Shown piece by piece: positions 1 to 13,007 of a stretch of DNA of 64,000 bases (position 1 is its first letter; every line of letters starts with the position of its first letter). Source of the DNA: Petrosia ficiformis (lineage: Eukaryota; Porifera; Demospongiae; Haplosclerida; Petrosiidae). The notes below the pieces were generated by a model. It had not been told where the DNA came from. It was given only the letters and a program-made list of their open reading frames with translations, and ran no database searches. The position numbers and the translations under genes were made by a program. The DNA is taken from NCBI GenBank assembly GCA_947044365.1, contig OX345640.1:7550410-7614409 (forward strand). Reading direction: 5' to 3'.

Positions 1-480
1 AAGGTCGTTTGTGTTCCTAAAGGTTAAAGGTCAAGTAGTTTCAAGATCAAGTGTAAGACTTGTACATACACGCAATCCCTAGATTTTAAAAGCAAAGCTG
101 AAACTCATTTGTATTCCCAAAGATCAAATAGTTTCAAGAACAAAGTGTAAAGGTCTGTCTATACATTTATATACATTGTATATATATATATCTGCAAGCC
201 CTAGTTTTAGATCAAAGTTCAAAGTTTTTTATTCCAAAGGTCAAGCACATTCAAGATCCAAGTTTAAAGACATGTATAACAAGCAAACCCAAGTGTATTT
301 TAAAGTCAAAGTTATTGTGTTCCCAAAGGTCAAGTAAAAGATCAAGTTTAAAGGCCTGTACATGTATATACAAGCAAGCCCTACCTAGTTTAAAGCCAAA
401 GTCGTTTAAAGATCAAAGATCACCAAGTAATTACGCATGATTTGTAATTTGTTTTTGTTGCTGAAGGTTAACTTTCAAAG
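1..480. repeat. Diverged tandem repeat, about 100-bp unit
   Basis: Four to five diverged copies of a block run through this stretch. Each contains 'aggtcaagta', then 'aagatcaagt', then a 'ctgtacat' run, then 'caagcaagccctag'. A TA microsatellite interrupts one copy near 176-192. No coding signal is seen. Because an internal SRSF10-type exon follows at 577, this is probably intron of that gene, whose 5' exons lie outside the window. Confidence 0.6.
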
Positions 481-560
481 TCTCACATAACTATATGTAT
501 TTTGTACTGTTGTACATATTTAACAGTAATTATATGTGTGTACATTTTATACTTAACTGA

Positions 561-1694
<1,134 letters not shown>

Positions 1695-3536
1695 TTAATA
1701 ACAATATCTTGACTATTAACTGAATCCAAACTCGTAAACATTTTGAGTATTATTTTAAAATACAAGTGACTCATTTAATTAGTAGGTGTGAATAGTAATG
1801 ACACTGTGGAATGTGATTAGTCACTGTGTTGCTATAGCAACTAAATGAAGAATGATAATTCTGCATGAGTAGGGTTATGTAATTATTAGTTACACATTGT
1901 GATATTTTGGTATTTAGATCAGACCCTACATGCTCTTGATCAAAATGAAGTTGTTTTTGTGAAAGACGGCAATTCCTATATATATGCATACTGTCACAAA
2001 ACCAACTTGCATCTGCGAAAGACTTGCAGAATATTTAGAGCTCTTCCACAAATAATTGGCATCAGGACAGACATCTCAGTAGCTACTGTCACATTCAAAC
2101 TATTGACCCCGAGCTGTTACAGTATGATGGTTGGAACACCAAGCAACCTGGTTAATTATTACAAATTTCAGATGTACACTGAAGGATGTTGCATATATAT
2201 CAGTGTACTGAGGATCCCGTGCATCTGCCAGCCTAAGGAAATCAATCCCCAATTAATGTGTTGGCTCGGTGTTAAATGAATTTACAAAGACTCTACTTGG
2301 AGGAGGAGTTCAATCTGTATAACAAATATCATGATTGTGTTCTGATCTTAACCTGTTATTTTCGTTTGGGAATACAAGACCACCCACTTCAACTTCCTGG
2401 CCAGCTAAAACTGATGTAATATGTTGCTATTAATGCATCAGGCCTAGGTACAGAACTTGAAGGTTGAAGGTGGCCTGCTGTTTCTACTACTTAATTTAGT
2501 AAACATACAACAACTAACCCCCAAATAAGGAAATAACTTGAACAGCTCATTAGTTGCTAGTCTATGAATACAGTTAAGCGAAACTTTAAAGAGATCGATC
2601 ACAATTTAATTGGTAAAATATTGGACAACTTTTATCAAATACATACTATTGTGCACACGATGGACATTGGCTCTTTTATGTGTTATATGCATTAACTGTA
2701 GCTATATCTATAATATCTGCATGAACTATAATTTAATCACTTGATACCTTCATGAATAGCAATAATGCATTTTGATATCATTTTTCTGTGTAGTTAGAAT
2801 GAAACACATTTAAAATTTGTCCTTGTCATCAAATGTTCGCAAAAAATGGATTTTTGATAGCTATCATTAACAGAACCTGCAAAATGTTCCCTGGATGCTT
2901 ACATTCACTATAACGGATTTGTAAGAAAATTATTTACAATTCTTTGACTTTGTTTAAAGAAACCTGTCAAAATCAAGATCTGAAACCCTCCTGTGTCATC
3001 AAACCCTGATTCTACATGTGCTCAGCCTATCTAGAGATCTCGCCCTGTCCCACATACATAATTTCTGTTAATCCCCATTTTTGAGTGGCATTATGTACAT
3101 GTATATACACCAAAGCCACTGGAAGTGTAAACAGTACAGAAAGCAAACACTGACACTAATGTTATAACTGTTACGGACAACTGGTGTGGAGTGAAAAGTT
3201 CAAATTTTATTTCAGGATTGAGATATGGCCTGAAGGTTGCTTTTGTGTACATAATGTGTTTCCCACACTCAAGATGCAAAGTATAAGACATCATATCCAT
3301 GCAGTGATCACACCAAAATCCTATTCTCAAAGATTTTTGTTTCTTGCCATTATCAATTATTATTATAGCAAAATACAAAATAATGCTAAATTAAACAAAT
3401 GATGTAACATGTAACCTAAAACATACCGAAAGTGAAGGCTTAAAAAGTAAATACTTTTTTTAAACTATAGATAGCTAGTTATCAGATCCATGCATAATTA
3501 TAATAATATTAATGTTATAATTTTTTCAAGTATATC
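1695..3536. other. Intergenic, no supported gene
   Basis: This lies between the SR gene stop and the NLR stop. Several frames stay open for up to 126 codons (1899-2279, +), but none shows a recognisable motif or flanking splice sites I trust. It contains a decayed copy of the last SR exon (listed separately). Confidence 0.5.
2935..3000 (+). pseudogene. Decayed duplicate of the last SRSF10-like exon
   Basis: The text 'acaattctttgactttgtttaaagaaacctgtcaaaatcaagatct' matches the intron end and start of the final SR exon at 1549-1597 (acaattctctttgctttgtttaaagaaacccatcaagatcaagatct). Small indels are present and the SR reading frame is lost soon after. Because intron sequence is copied too, this is a DNA-level duplication and not a retrocopy. 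Confidence 0.7.
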
Positions 3537-6500
3537 TCAGAAGAAGTATCCGTATTTTGTTTTCATTTCTACTATTAAAGGTGAACCATGTTTCTTTTCT
3601 TCACGAGCAATCAGTTGTGCTTTCTCCCTTTTAGTTGGTTGGATTTTAACGTTGTACATATCTCCTGAAATGCAAATGTAACACAAAGATGGATGGAGTA
3701 CCAAAGTTTCCCAAAATGATTGCTGTGGCATTGGTATGGCGACGGGAATGAATTCTTTTCTATCTTCTTCAGGCATTTCTACATTAAGGAATCCATAATT
3801 AGCTGGTCTACGAAATAAAACTTTCAGGATTCTCATTTCTTGATTTTTCAGTAACATATTTATAACATGAGGAATTATTTCATCGTGTCTAAAAAATGGT
3901 GGAAATGTAACTGCCAATGATTTTAGATTATGAATAGCTTCAAAAAATTCTTTTAAATTATTGCCATCTAAAGGTCTATAGTCTAAAGCCAATTCTTGTA
4001 GTGTGTTGTTCTCTCTCAGACCAGCAGTCAGGTATTTTACAGGTAAAACCATCCATTGTATTTTGATCTTCAGACATTGTAAAGTTTTGTTTGATGATAG
4101 CATTAGTTGAAGAGACTTTCCTACTTCATCACGAAATACTGGTATCTCCCAGCATGAGTAGAATGATTTAGATGTTATTTTGAGAGCAGTGATAGTTGTG
4201 TTGCTACAGATAATGTTAAATAGTTCAGTAAAGCTTTCTTCTTGGTCTAGTTCTATACTCAGATACTGTAGAAAAGGGTTAGAGTCAAAGCAGGTAGTGA
4301 ATGGTATCTGAGGTTTATATAAGACTAGACTTTTCAAATTAGTTATACTTCTTTCAACATTTTCAACTCCATATGACAAAATGTCTGATTTTTTTACTGG
4401 GTGTACATGTGTCATAAAATCACATACTGTGCTGTCTCCCAGGTCTAGTGCTGTAAGAGATTCGTTAATACTTAGCGATGTTGATGGAAGTATTCTGTCA
4501 AAAATTAAATTCAATTTAACAGCTTTTAAGGTTTGGTTGGTGATTAATAACTCTTCAACTGATTTGAATGAAATACAAGAACGGTACTTCTTTAACGATA
4601 ATGAAAAGAACAGGATTGCTTCATTTCTCTTGACTCCTGTAAGTAAACTGTTTATTAATGTATTGCATTGTGGAAAATTTAAATTAATCAACAATTCCTT
4701 AACAATGTAATTTCCAGATATTACATCCTCCATTTCCAGGAATACCTCCGGTAGTTCATCATCGATGTCATCTATTGAGAAACTAAATCTTATTTGAATA
4801 TCAACGTGCAGGATTCTCAGGCAAGGCAGTTTAAAGAGTGCTGTAAACATGATGACAGGATGTATGGTGTCTGAAGGGTACAATACTTTAATATAACTCT
4901 CTTGAAGGTACTGACACAATGATGATTGGTGTATTTTTATTACTGATGTGATATCACGATAGAGTGCTTTTTTAATGGTGCAATCGAACATGTCTGAAAC
5001 TTCATCACTCATTGACTTGAATGCATCACCATATTCAAGTTCGAGATAATTCCAAGTTTTCCTTGAATTCTTCAGGAAAAAATACAAACAGAGTAAGTCA
5101 AATTGTGATGAATTGAGTCTATGTGCACAGAGAGAAGAATTTTTTATGGATGAAGCAAATATCTCACACAAATGTTTGTTCTGCGACTCGTAAAGTAGAT
5201 GAAGCAATTGTATAGTATCTGTGTCATAACGTTCATGAAGAGGATATTTACTGAAGACACTGTTCATATCAAAAATTTGTTCACAAAGCATCTGTGGATT
5301 CTGATGATACACAGAATACTGATGAGATTCAAAACCAAATAATGGTTTCTTTATACACTGTAAGTCCACCTCTTTACTGAAATACTCTTGATAGTTTTTA
5401 TCTTTAAGTTCAGTCAGACCTGCCACAAATCTTAGTGTCATGCGAAAGTGAATATCTTGGTAAAGTTTTCCAAACAGCTTACTGTGGTCATCTTGCTGAG
5501 ATATCCACCATGCTGCCAAGAATTCCTGAATGGTTAGATGAAGAAACTGATACTTAGTAGTGTCTGCTATCTGGTAACAGTTCATTAGTCCGAAGTATTC
5601 ACACTTGGATGAATGCGGTAACTTCAGCATTTCATTTTTATTGAAAGTGGTAATATGTGTCTTAAGATTCACATAAGCACAACAACAAAGTTCATCAAAT
5701 GCTATTTTCTGAACTTCTTGCAGTTCCTCAAGTGATTCAACTGTGTCTGGATTGAGTTCCTGTTTTTTCATTGATCTCCTTATAGCGTAAAGAACAAATT
5801 TCATATAAAACTCAGTCAAAGTGTTCGGAAGAGTACAATCACACAAGTGATATACTCTCACTAACATGGAGCATACAAAGGGAATATAACACATTGATAG
5901 GACATCTTCCCTCGTCTCTAACTTCACTATCAAATCTTCAGCATTCTCTTCAGTCAACTCATTCTTGATGCACGAAAAAATCTCATGTTTCTCAAATCCT
6001 AATACTTCAATATGGCGATCAATGTGTCTCATTTCAAGGAGTGACGTTGAAGCATATGTACGTGAAGTAACTAGTATGCTACATTCATCAAGGTAATTAC
6101 CTCGAATAATATCCAATATTAGCGACCTGTCTCTGTTTCTTCCCTCAAACTCATCCCATCCATCAAACATCAGTAACACACCTTTACCATTTCGCTCTTT
6201 TATGTGTTCACTAACAGTTTCACAAATATTTTCATTACTATGAAATAGAGAAACAAGATCATAAATGTTTTCAGCTGATGTTATTCTGTCATCTCTAAGA
6301 GGAAGAAGAAGTACTAGATCAATAAAACATTCCTTCAGTTCATTCTTAGCCCACATGTTACATAGTTTTTGGCAAAGTGTAGTTTTGCCCACGCCTGGGG
6401 GTCCATCAACTACTACTTTGACTGAACTATTATATTGATAGCATTTCAGTACATCTTTTATATCTATGTTTATTGAAGTTTTCATGATAATGTCAACGTT

Positions 6501-8904
6501 TCCTCTTAACATATTCCATGCCCTCTGTACTCCCTGCTCTAATGTAAGATATCCTCCATGTCCCATAATGAGTCCTAGTTGTCCAAATCTGTTTTCACCA
6601 ACACGTCTATTTAACAAGTCATGATGCACTACAGGCGTTTGAAGATATTGATCACGTAATTTGAGAACGAATCTGTCAGTATCAGATATGATTTCAGATG
6701 GTAATGACACGCCTATATGAATATAATTAGAATTGCATCTTTTTATGAAAATTACTATAATATATAGCAACAAACATAAAATTATACTTTATTAGCTTAC
6801 CAAGGTCATTTAACATAGTGTTGCATATCATTAGTATCGCTGAGTTTCCTTGTTTGGTTAATACTTCGCATAACAAAATAAGTGCCTTTGAATTTTTGCT
6901 GGTTTTAAGAGATCGTTGAACTTCATTTAGTAATTTACTGGCCTTTTCATAACGAGAAACACCAAGAGTAGTTATGATATCATCTTTAACAACATTAGAT
7001 ATTAGATCAACAGCCCATAGATCATTAGCAAGTCTATTAGCATCATATACAACATCAAGTATTTCAGAGAAATGTCTCTTCAATATGTTGAATGGACAGG
7101 AGTCTGTATACAATAATTATATTACAATAATTTATTATGTTTCATTGCAAAAATTAAATTGTTAAAATAAACAATTTATTGCACTGTAAAATTGAATGGG
7201 TTATTTTAACCCTCATTTGATTACATGAGTTTCAATTCCTCCCGAGACTATATAAATCAATTTTACTTTCTTGTCTAGCTAGGTAATGTTTACAAGTAGT
7301 AATTTATTTATTTTGATTTTAATCTATATAGTATATAAAGTACATGCCATGATAAAGAATGGTAACAAAACCAAAACATTGTACATGTACTTTAAACATG
7401 TAAATCCATAATACATGTGCTGACTTTTCAAATATTAATTGTAGAGTACATCACATGTTATTAAGTACAAATTGATGTGCATATTTATATAACTGGAATG
7501 AGCTTGTAATATCTGGGGTTTTTTTCATAGATTTTGGAATTAGAATACTAATGTTACACCACAGAATACGTATATAGTTACATTGTTACCATATGCTTTA
7601 TTATGACATGTACTTTATATCGTACTAGTCAATATAGATCAAGATCAAATGAACTGTGCATGACTTGTAAATATTATCTAGCAGGAAAAATAAATCAGCT
7701 TAGAGGAAAATATAAATGCATTGAAGTTCCTGTAACCAATTGAAGGTTGAAATAGCCCATTACTTTTTATAGTGTCGTTACCAAGGAATAACATAAAACT
7801 TCAATCTAGTTTGTCATATAGGTTGTGGCTAAATATATAATCTTACTATGACATTATGTGCAACAAGTATAAATGCTACACTATAGAATAAATGAAATTA
7901 TGTGTTTACAGGTTCCAAACCCTTTAGTTGCATGGCCAGACACAATCACTTTAAGTGGTAAAGTTGCTACATTGTTGGCATGAAATATGAGTAGACAGCA
8001 CCCTAAAAGTATACTGCTTCAACTAATTAGTTTAACTACAAGCATCAGCTTGTGTGTATCCATAACAATCTGAACAACTCTTGCAACTGTCCTAACCAAT
8101 AAAATAGTTATTTTAACAATTTTGTTTAACAAAGAAGTAGTATGCTTGTTTCAGCTGACTAGCTATACTGAATATTTTATCTCCTAGTATAATAGGTGAA
8201 ATTGTCAATATATTACAGAAATGATTACTTTCTTCACTAAGCATTTTTCTCATTGCATGTGCAGCATCTTTCTCTTCACACTTGTCTACTGATGATATTA
8301 ACGCTTTCCATGATGCTTCTGATGTGTTCTTCATCCACCAATCCAATGCTATCTCAAATGCATAGTCATATGTTTCCCCTTCCTTTATTGTAGCTCTTAA
8401 CGTTTCCTTTTGTTCTAGTGGAACATTCAAGATACTTGCTAACAAATACCACTTGCTCTCAAAATTAAATCCCGATTTACAGAGTAGTGCTATTGCTTTG
8501 CCAGGAGTCAGCTCTGTTGTTAATGAGGAAAGTGGATTATGTAGATAATGATAATTATTTTACAAAGCCAAAGTGACTTTGCATTCCTAAACACACAAAA
8601 TAATAACTTATTATAATTATATTAATAACTAACCCACTGGTCCAGGATTTGATTCCACATCACCGGAGAGTATCAATTGTAGAAATATACACACAGTCCA
8701 CACACTAGTATAACTCAGTAATGTTTTTAGAATATTCATGCACATTTCAAGAGTTTCACTCCCCCAGTGATAATCTTTCGTCCACTGTATACCTTGAAAA
8801 CTTTGTGTCTTGTTTTGATTAACATGTCTTCTCTTTTGCTTGATAGACTTCATATTACAACACCATATTCCAATACAAACTCTCCATTGTATGAGATCAA
8901 TCAT
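3537..8904 (-). CDS. NLR-type receptor: 2A leader, death-like, CARD-like, NACHT, LRR
   Basis: Four exons: 8634-8904, 8238-8513, 6801-7103 and 3537-6712. All junctions are GT-AG and in phase, giving 1341 aa. Residues 1-90 have a hydrophobic stretch at 60-80 ending in the 2A motif GDVESNPGP. Residues 91-182 resemble a death domain (ALDWWMKNTSEASWKALI). Residues 183-283 resemble a CARD (LKRHFSEILDVVYDANRLA). NACHT follows, with Walker A GPPGVGKT at 387-394, Walker B LMFDGWDE at 464-471 and sensor ILVTSRT near 496. The rest, from about 960, is a degenerate leucine-rich region. In the family this is a cytosolic sensor that oligomerises through NACHT and signals through death-fold domains. The start ATG follows an in-frame TGA upstream. 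The ligand is unknown. Fold calls for residues 91-283 rest on pattern, not alignment. Confidence 0.92.
7104..8237 (-). other. NLR intron 2, no gene seen
   Basis: AT-rich sequence separates the death-like exon from the CARD-like exon. I see no coding exon or clear mobile element inside it. Confidence 0.5.
8634..8664 (-). other. 2A ribosome-skipping motif at the end of NLR exon 1
   Basis: The exon reads L-I-L-S-G-D-V-E-S-N-P-G-P-V and then splices. It matches the full 2A consensus D-[VI]-E-x-N-P-G-P with the usual upstream Gly and Leu residues. In known 2A peptides the ribosome fails to form the last Gly-Pro bond, releasing the upstream peptide and continuing from Pro; here that falls between residues 88 and 89. 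A hydrophobic run precedes it, as in the N-terminal 2A signal sequences described on sea urchin NLRs. Activity is inferred. Confidence 0.88.
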
Positions 8905-10141
8905 TATGACTGAATGTCTGATATATATGCAGTCTGATAGCTTTGAAAATAAAGGAAATCACAATTTCCATATGCATATCACATAATTTACATTAAGCAT
9001 TAGCTGATAACAGATCTAGAACAAGCACAAAGCAGCCCAACGCACTTCACATCAACAGTTAAGAAAATATGATATAATCCATGCAACAAGTAATTGAATT
9101 GGTTAAAACAATGGTGCATCTGTTTCTACTATGAAGATTATTAAATACATTACACATACATTCACCACAAAAATAAAATTGTTTAAATAACTAATTATTG
9201 GTTAGTACAGTTGCAAGGAATATAGTGAAATTTTAATTTAATTGGTTGTATAGGTTGTTATGACTATATGGTGATATGATGTACTTGAACAAATTATAAT
9301 CCAATAATTATAATTTCAATTTCCTTATCCTGTCTGATAGATATACAAAGCATCAGAATAATTAAATCATTGTTTGTTTCCACACCTCCTATATGTACAT
9401 CTAATATTATTATAATTGATACATGTTTGTTATGCAGTCATAGCAACTATGATTTGCATCGTTGCAACTGTATACTAACCATGTTATTTTAAACAATTCT
9501 ATTTTTGCAGTGTTATTAGAGCGATTCAGCAGTTACATGCTTTATTTCAACCAATGAAATCTCTTTCAATGATAATAGCCCTTTGTGTTCTGTGTCTGTT
9601 AAGGTTTGACTAAACTTTATAGTTAGAGTGACTCGATCATGTTTCAGAAGTTTATTTCAAAAAAAATATTCCATTGGATATTTCGACTTTATAGCCTACT
9701 TCGCCCTATAAAAATGTGGAGTGTTATTCTTTCAAATAAAAGTATTGAATACGATCTAACTATAGGTCAGTAAATCTGATTGGTTGAAATAATTGCAATG
9801 CAATATACATTTGGTACAAGATTTCAAATCCTGCCTTTTATTTTGAATTTGAAGTCTGCCAGTAGCACCACCAATGTTCATAGTTTTCACATACACACAC
9901 ACACACGCACACACAGACACAACAATATGATTACCATACCCTTCCATTCATGCATTCTGTATTATCAATATCATACTCATAAATATAATACATTTAGTTA
10001 TAATCGTAATAGGTATAGACCTATTACTGTACCTCATAACATACCAAATTGGGCTTTGCTATTTTCGGTTCAACTTGTCTGTGTTGTATATATAAAGATG
10101 ACCTGTACACGGGTCTTACTTCCTTACGAACCACACCCTTA
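8905..10141. other. Upstream region of the NLR, no supported gene
   Basis: It should contain the NLR promoter. A CA tract lies at 9892-9920. A + strand stretch at 9511-9612 has an acceptor-like 'tttttgcag' and stays open through a hydrophobic run (MIIALCVLCLL) to a TAA. It could be a lone terminal exon, but I cannot join it to anything. Confidence 0.4.
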
Positions 10142-10209
10142 ATGTATCGCCCTATGCGGTCCCGTGGTACGTCGGCGACGCTAAGAGTAGCAAGAAAAAA
10201 CAGCTATAG
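10142..10209 (+). CDS. Possible first coding exon, unknown protein
   Basis: ATG at 10142 opens 22 codons (starts MYRPMRSRGTSATLRV) that end at a consensus donor, ag|gtatgt. The stretch is clearly richer in GC and CpG than its surroundings, and a TATA-like 'tatataaag' lies about 50 bp upstream. A joinable acceptor exists at 10912 (tttcatttag) and would give a 44-residue product ending at 10979. I recognise neither part. It could also be a chance open frame. Confidence 0.25.
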
Positions 10210-10348
10210 GTATGTTATGGGGTACAGTAATATATACTTACATTTTTACAAAGCATTATAAGTTTATAAACTTGTTTATTTCTCCTATATAGCTTCAAGC
10301 TCTGAGAAAACACAGAGTATGCGTTCACAAGTACATTCAGTTAACATT

Positions 10349-10729
10349 AACTCCATTCAATGTACTGAAGAGACATTTCTCTGAAATACTTGATGTTGTA
10401 TATGATGTTAATAAACTTGCTAATCATTAGTGGTTATTTTCCACCAACATTGTTTAAAGAGGATGAAATATTTTCTGACGTCGCAAATATGTTACAGAGA
10501 AATGAAGACATGAATAGACTGAAAGTGTTTATCAATGAAACATCAATCATTTTGTGAAACTGTGTTACTCCATCTATCACTGAGTTACATTTGCATTTCA
10601 GAATGTATCCTACGCACTAATGTGGAGAAAATGCAACTGATAATTGCTCGTGAGCAAAAGAAACTCGGTCCACCTCCAATAGTAGAAATGAAAAGAAAGT
10701 CTGGATACTTCCTCAGGCTGTATATATAG
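10349..10729 (+). pseudogene. Inverted NLR relic (CARD exon start joined to LRR end)
   Basis: On the strand opposite the intact NLR, 10349-10433 is nearly identical to the start of its CARD-like exon ('tgaagagacatttctctgaa' is shared) and then hits a stop. From 10434 the sequence jumps to the C-terminal LRR and tail of the same protein family (FPPTLFKEDEI, then LLHLSLSYICIS, then IVEMKRKSGYF). The NACHT and most of the LRR are missing and there are further stops. It is a rearranged, dead copy, not a gene. Confidence 0.85.
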
Positions 10730-11826
10730 GAATCAAGTCTTGGTTGCACATGTTACATAACTTCTATTAATTGGTATTAGCTTTCCTTACAATTATATAT
10801 GCTCTGTACAGTACAATACAGCACAGTGTACTACTACACTGATCTGCAATTCAGATATATTTCCTATTTGATGTTTAATTTGTTTTGTATGATATTGCTA
10901 ACTTTCATTTAGCTACCACACTCCGAGTAGGTCTATGGAAATGTCATGTCCATTACAATGGTGCAGAGTTACAGATTGATTCTGATATCAGGGTAAAGGT
11001 TTAATGATGACCAATAAGATACTGAAGTAGTTTACATCACATACGTTACATCTGAAATTCTGGCAATACCCATAGCTACCAGTCTACCACACTTCTCTGC
11101 CACACCCATTATAAAATTTCATACCATTCTCACATTTTAAACAGAATTTGTGCATTTATCAAATCAAGTATCGGTATCATCGATAAAACTCGTAACACAA
11201 CCTCATTTGAACTGTGACCCGAAAATTATCAGTCTCAAACCATGGCTTTTAGGGTTTGCCAAACCATATAGTCAGGGTTTAAATCCGATTTTCTCTTACT
11301 GCATGATATTCATTTGATAGTACCACACCCATGAATGACATATACCATCAATTTGAAGGTCAAGCATTATTGGTATAAATTATAATGCAATTTGTACTCA
11401 ATATATACTGACTTCTTGAATTTACTGGCAGTACGTACTCGTCACTAGATGTCAAAGTTTGTGGTGGGGTTAACACATCATTATAGACTTACCGAAAATA
11501 GATTAGAGAAACTACTACTACTGTGTAGTGTATTAATTATAATTACAATAATAATTATTGACAGTAGGTACTATAACATGATTGCACACAAGATTATAAG
11601 CAAACATTTTAATAACTTGTAAGAATAGTTTTGAATTAACAATGTAATAAGAAATCTTCAACTCTCTTGACTAATAAACAGGAAAACCTATAAAAGGAAA
11701 TAGAGAAAGTATTGGTAACTATAATTGCTGTTGTTCCATAAATTAATTGAAGTTGTTTTGACTAATGCTGGTTTATTAAAACTACAAGAGTAATTAATAG
11801 AAAGGAATGTACCACTCATTATAAAC
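10730..11826. other. Intergenic, no supported gene
   Basis: AT-rich. One + frame (10913 to about 11003) stays open as TTLRVGLWKCHVHYNGAELQ and could be an exon, but no family is recognised. Confidence 0.4.
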
Positions 11827-12240
11827 TAGGGCTGGTTCAAATGTTGGAACCTCCATTCATTTGCTGCGAATTCGAAGGTAAATTTATCTCTTCTAAGCTT
11901 TGCTGCCACGCCCACTTTAATGTTTGCTCATACGCACTTGTACAATCTCAACATGTACACATGATCAATAATGTGGATGTGTTCCAGAAAAGTTGAGGTT
12001 GTGTTGGTGGCTGCTTCTGACTCATTTCTCACTCCAGCGATGCTAAATCCAAATAGAAACCATGACAGGTACAGAACTAGTACTCTTATAAGAACTTATA
12101 AACCAGTTTTGGAGTCAATCTATAGCCAATTGAGTGAGGTAAGAGCAAAATTGATCAAAACATGTGCAAACCTTCGAATATTCGCTAGTTTTTGCTGACA
12201 AAGCTTCGAATATCGTTTTACAACCTTCGTCCCAGCTCTA
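11827..12240 (+). mobile_element. MITE, copy 1 of a 411-414 bp family
   Basis: Begins TAGGGCTGG and ends CCCAGCTCTA. It aligns along its length with 35523-35933, sharing 'gccacgcccactt', 'aaaagttgagg' and 'gcgatgctaaatcca'. The ends are inverted repeats of the hAT type (TAGGGCTGGG). No target duplication is evident at this older copy. Confidence 0.8.
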
Positions 12241-12772
12241 GTAGAAATGTACAGTAATGTGAAGATGATATTTTAGGAGAGAGGAGGGTGGACTTTTATC
12301 ATCCCATTTAAGTCAATACTCAATATAGCTATGAACTCTTTTATTGGACACCAGATTTTCTGGTATGCATATCATTTCCTGTCCCAAGAAAATTAGACAC
12401 CAGATCACCTTTTGCTATAGGACGTGATAGTCTGGAACAAGACTACCTGTTTGCATGTACACAATCTTATATATGTATTAAAATGCTTGCCGTTCTGCTT
12501 TTTTGTTTACACAAAGCCAAAGAAACTTGGTATCTAAGAAGATGACTGTCCGCTCTTCCTGGATACCAAATTCAGTGGCTTCCAGTACACAAAGCTGAAA
12601 ATCAATTTGAACACAAGAATTTAATCACTATAAATGGTTGCTAAGCCTAATCTTAGATTCAACATAATTATGCATTTGTGATATGCCATGTATATGTACC
12701 AACAAGTATATGCCATAGTTTAATACTACAAAAAACTGCTATACAGTTTCACTGTCCTATAGAGATGTACAA

Positions 12773-13007
12773 TACCTGACTTGATTAAGTTTACATACTA
12801 CAAGGTGATAGTCAACTGTGCTTCTAAGTAGTACTATAGTACTACTTTGTACTGTAATCATAGTAATGTGTGAATTTCCTTTATATTTGTATGTGATAGA
12901 ATAGTACTAAGGTGTAATACTGTGTAGTACATTCAAAGTACAGTGTAATTCTCTCACAAAATCAGTGAAAGTACAGTGATGGTATTTAAACTTAATAATG
13001 TCAGGTA
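12773..13007. mobile_element. MITE with 28-bp inverted ends (TACCTGACTT family), copy 1
   Basis: The left end TACCTGACTTGATTAAGTTT is mirrored by the right end AAACTTAATAATGTCAGGTA. Inside is 'gtactaaggtgtaatactgt', shared with copies at 22277-22509 and 26737-27175. Its right end forms the last codons and stop of ATP6V0E exon 3. Confidence 0.8.

Noticed and set aside
1899..2279. 126-codon + strand open frame
   Set aside because: No recognisable motif, no splice signals I trust, and composition like the surrounding AT-rich DNA.
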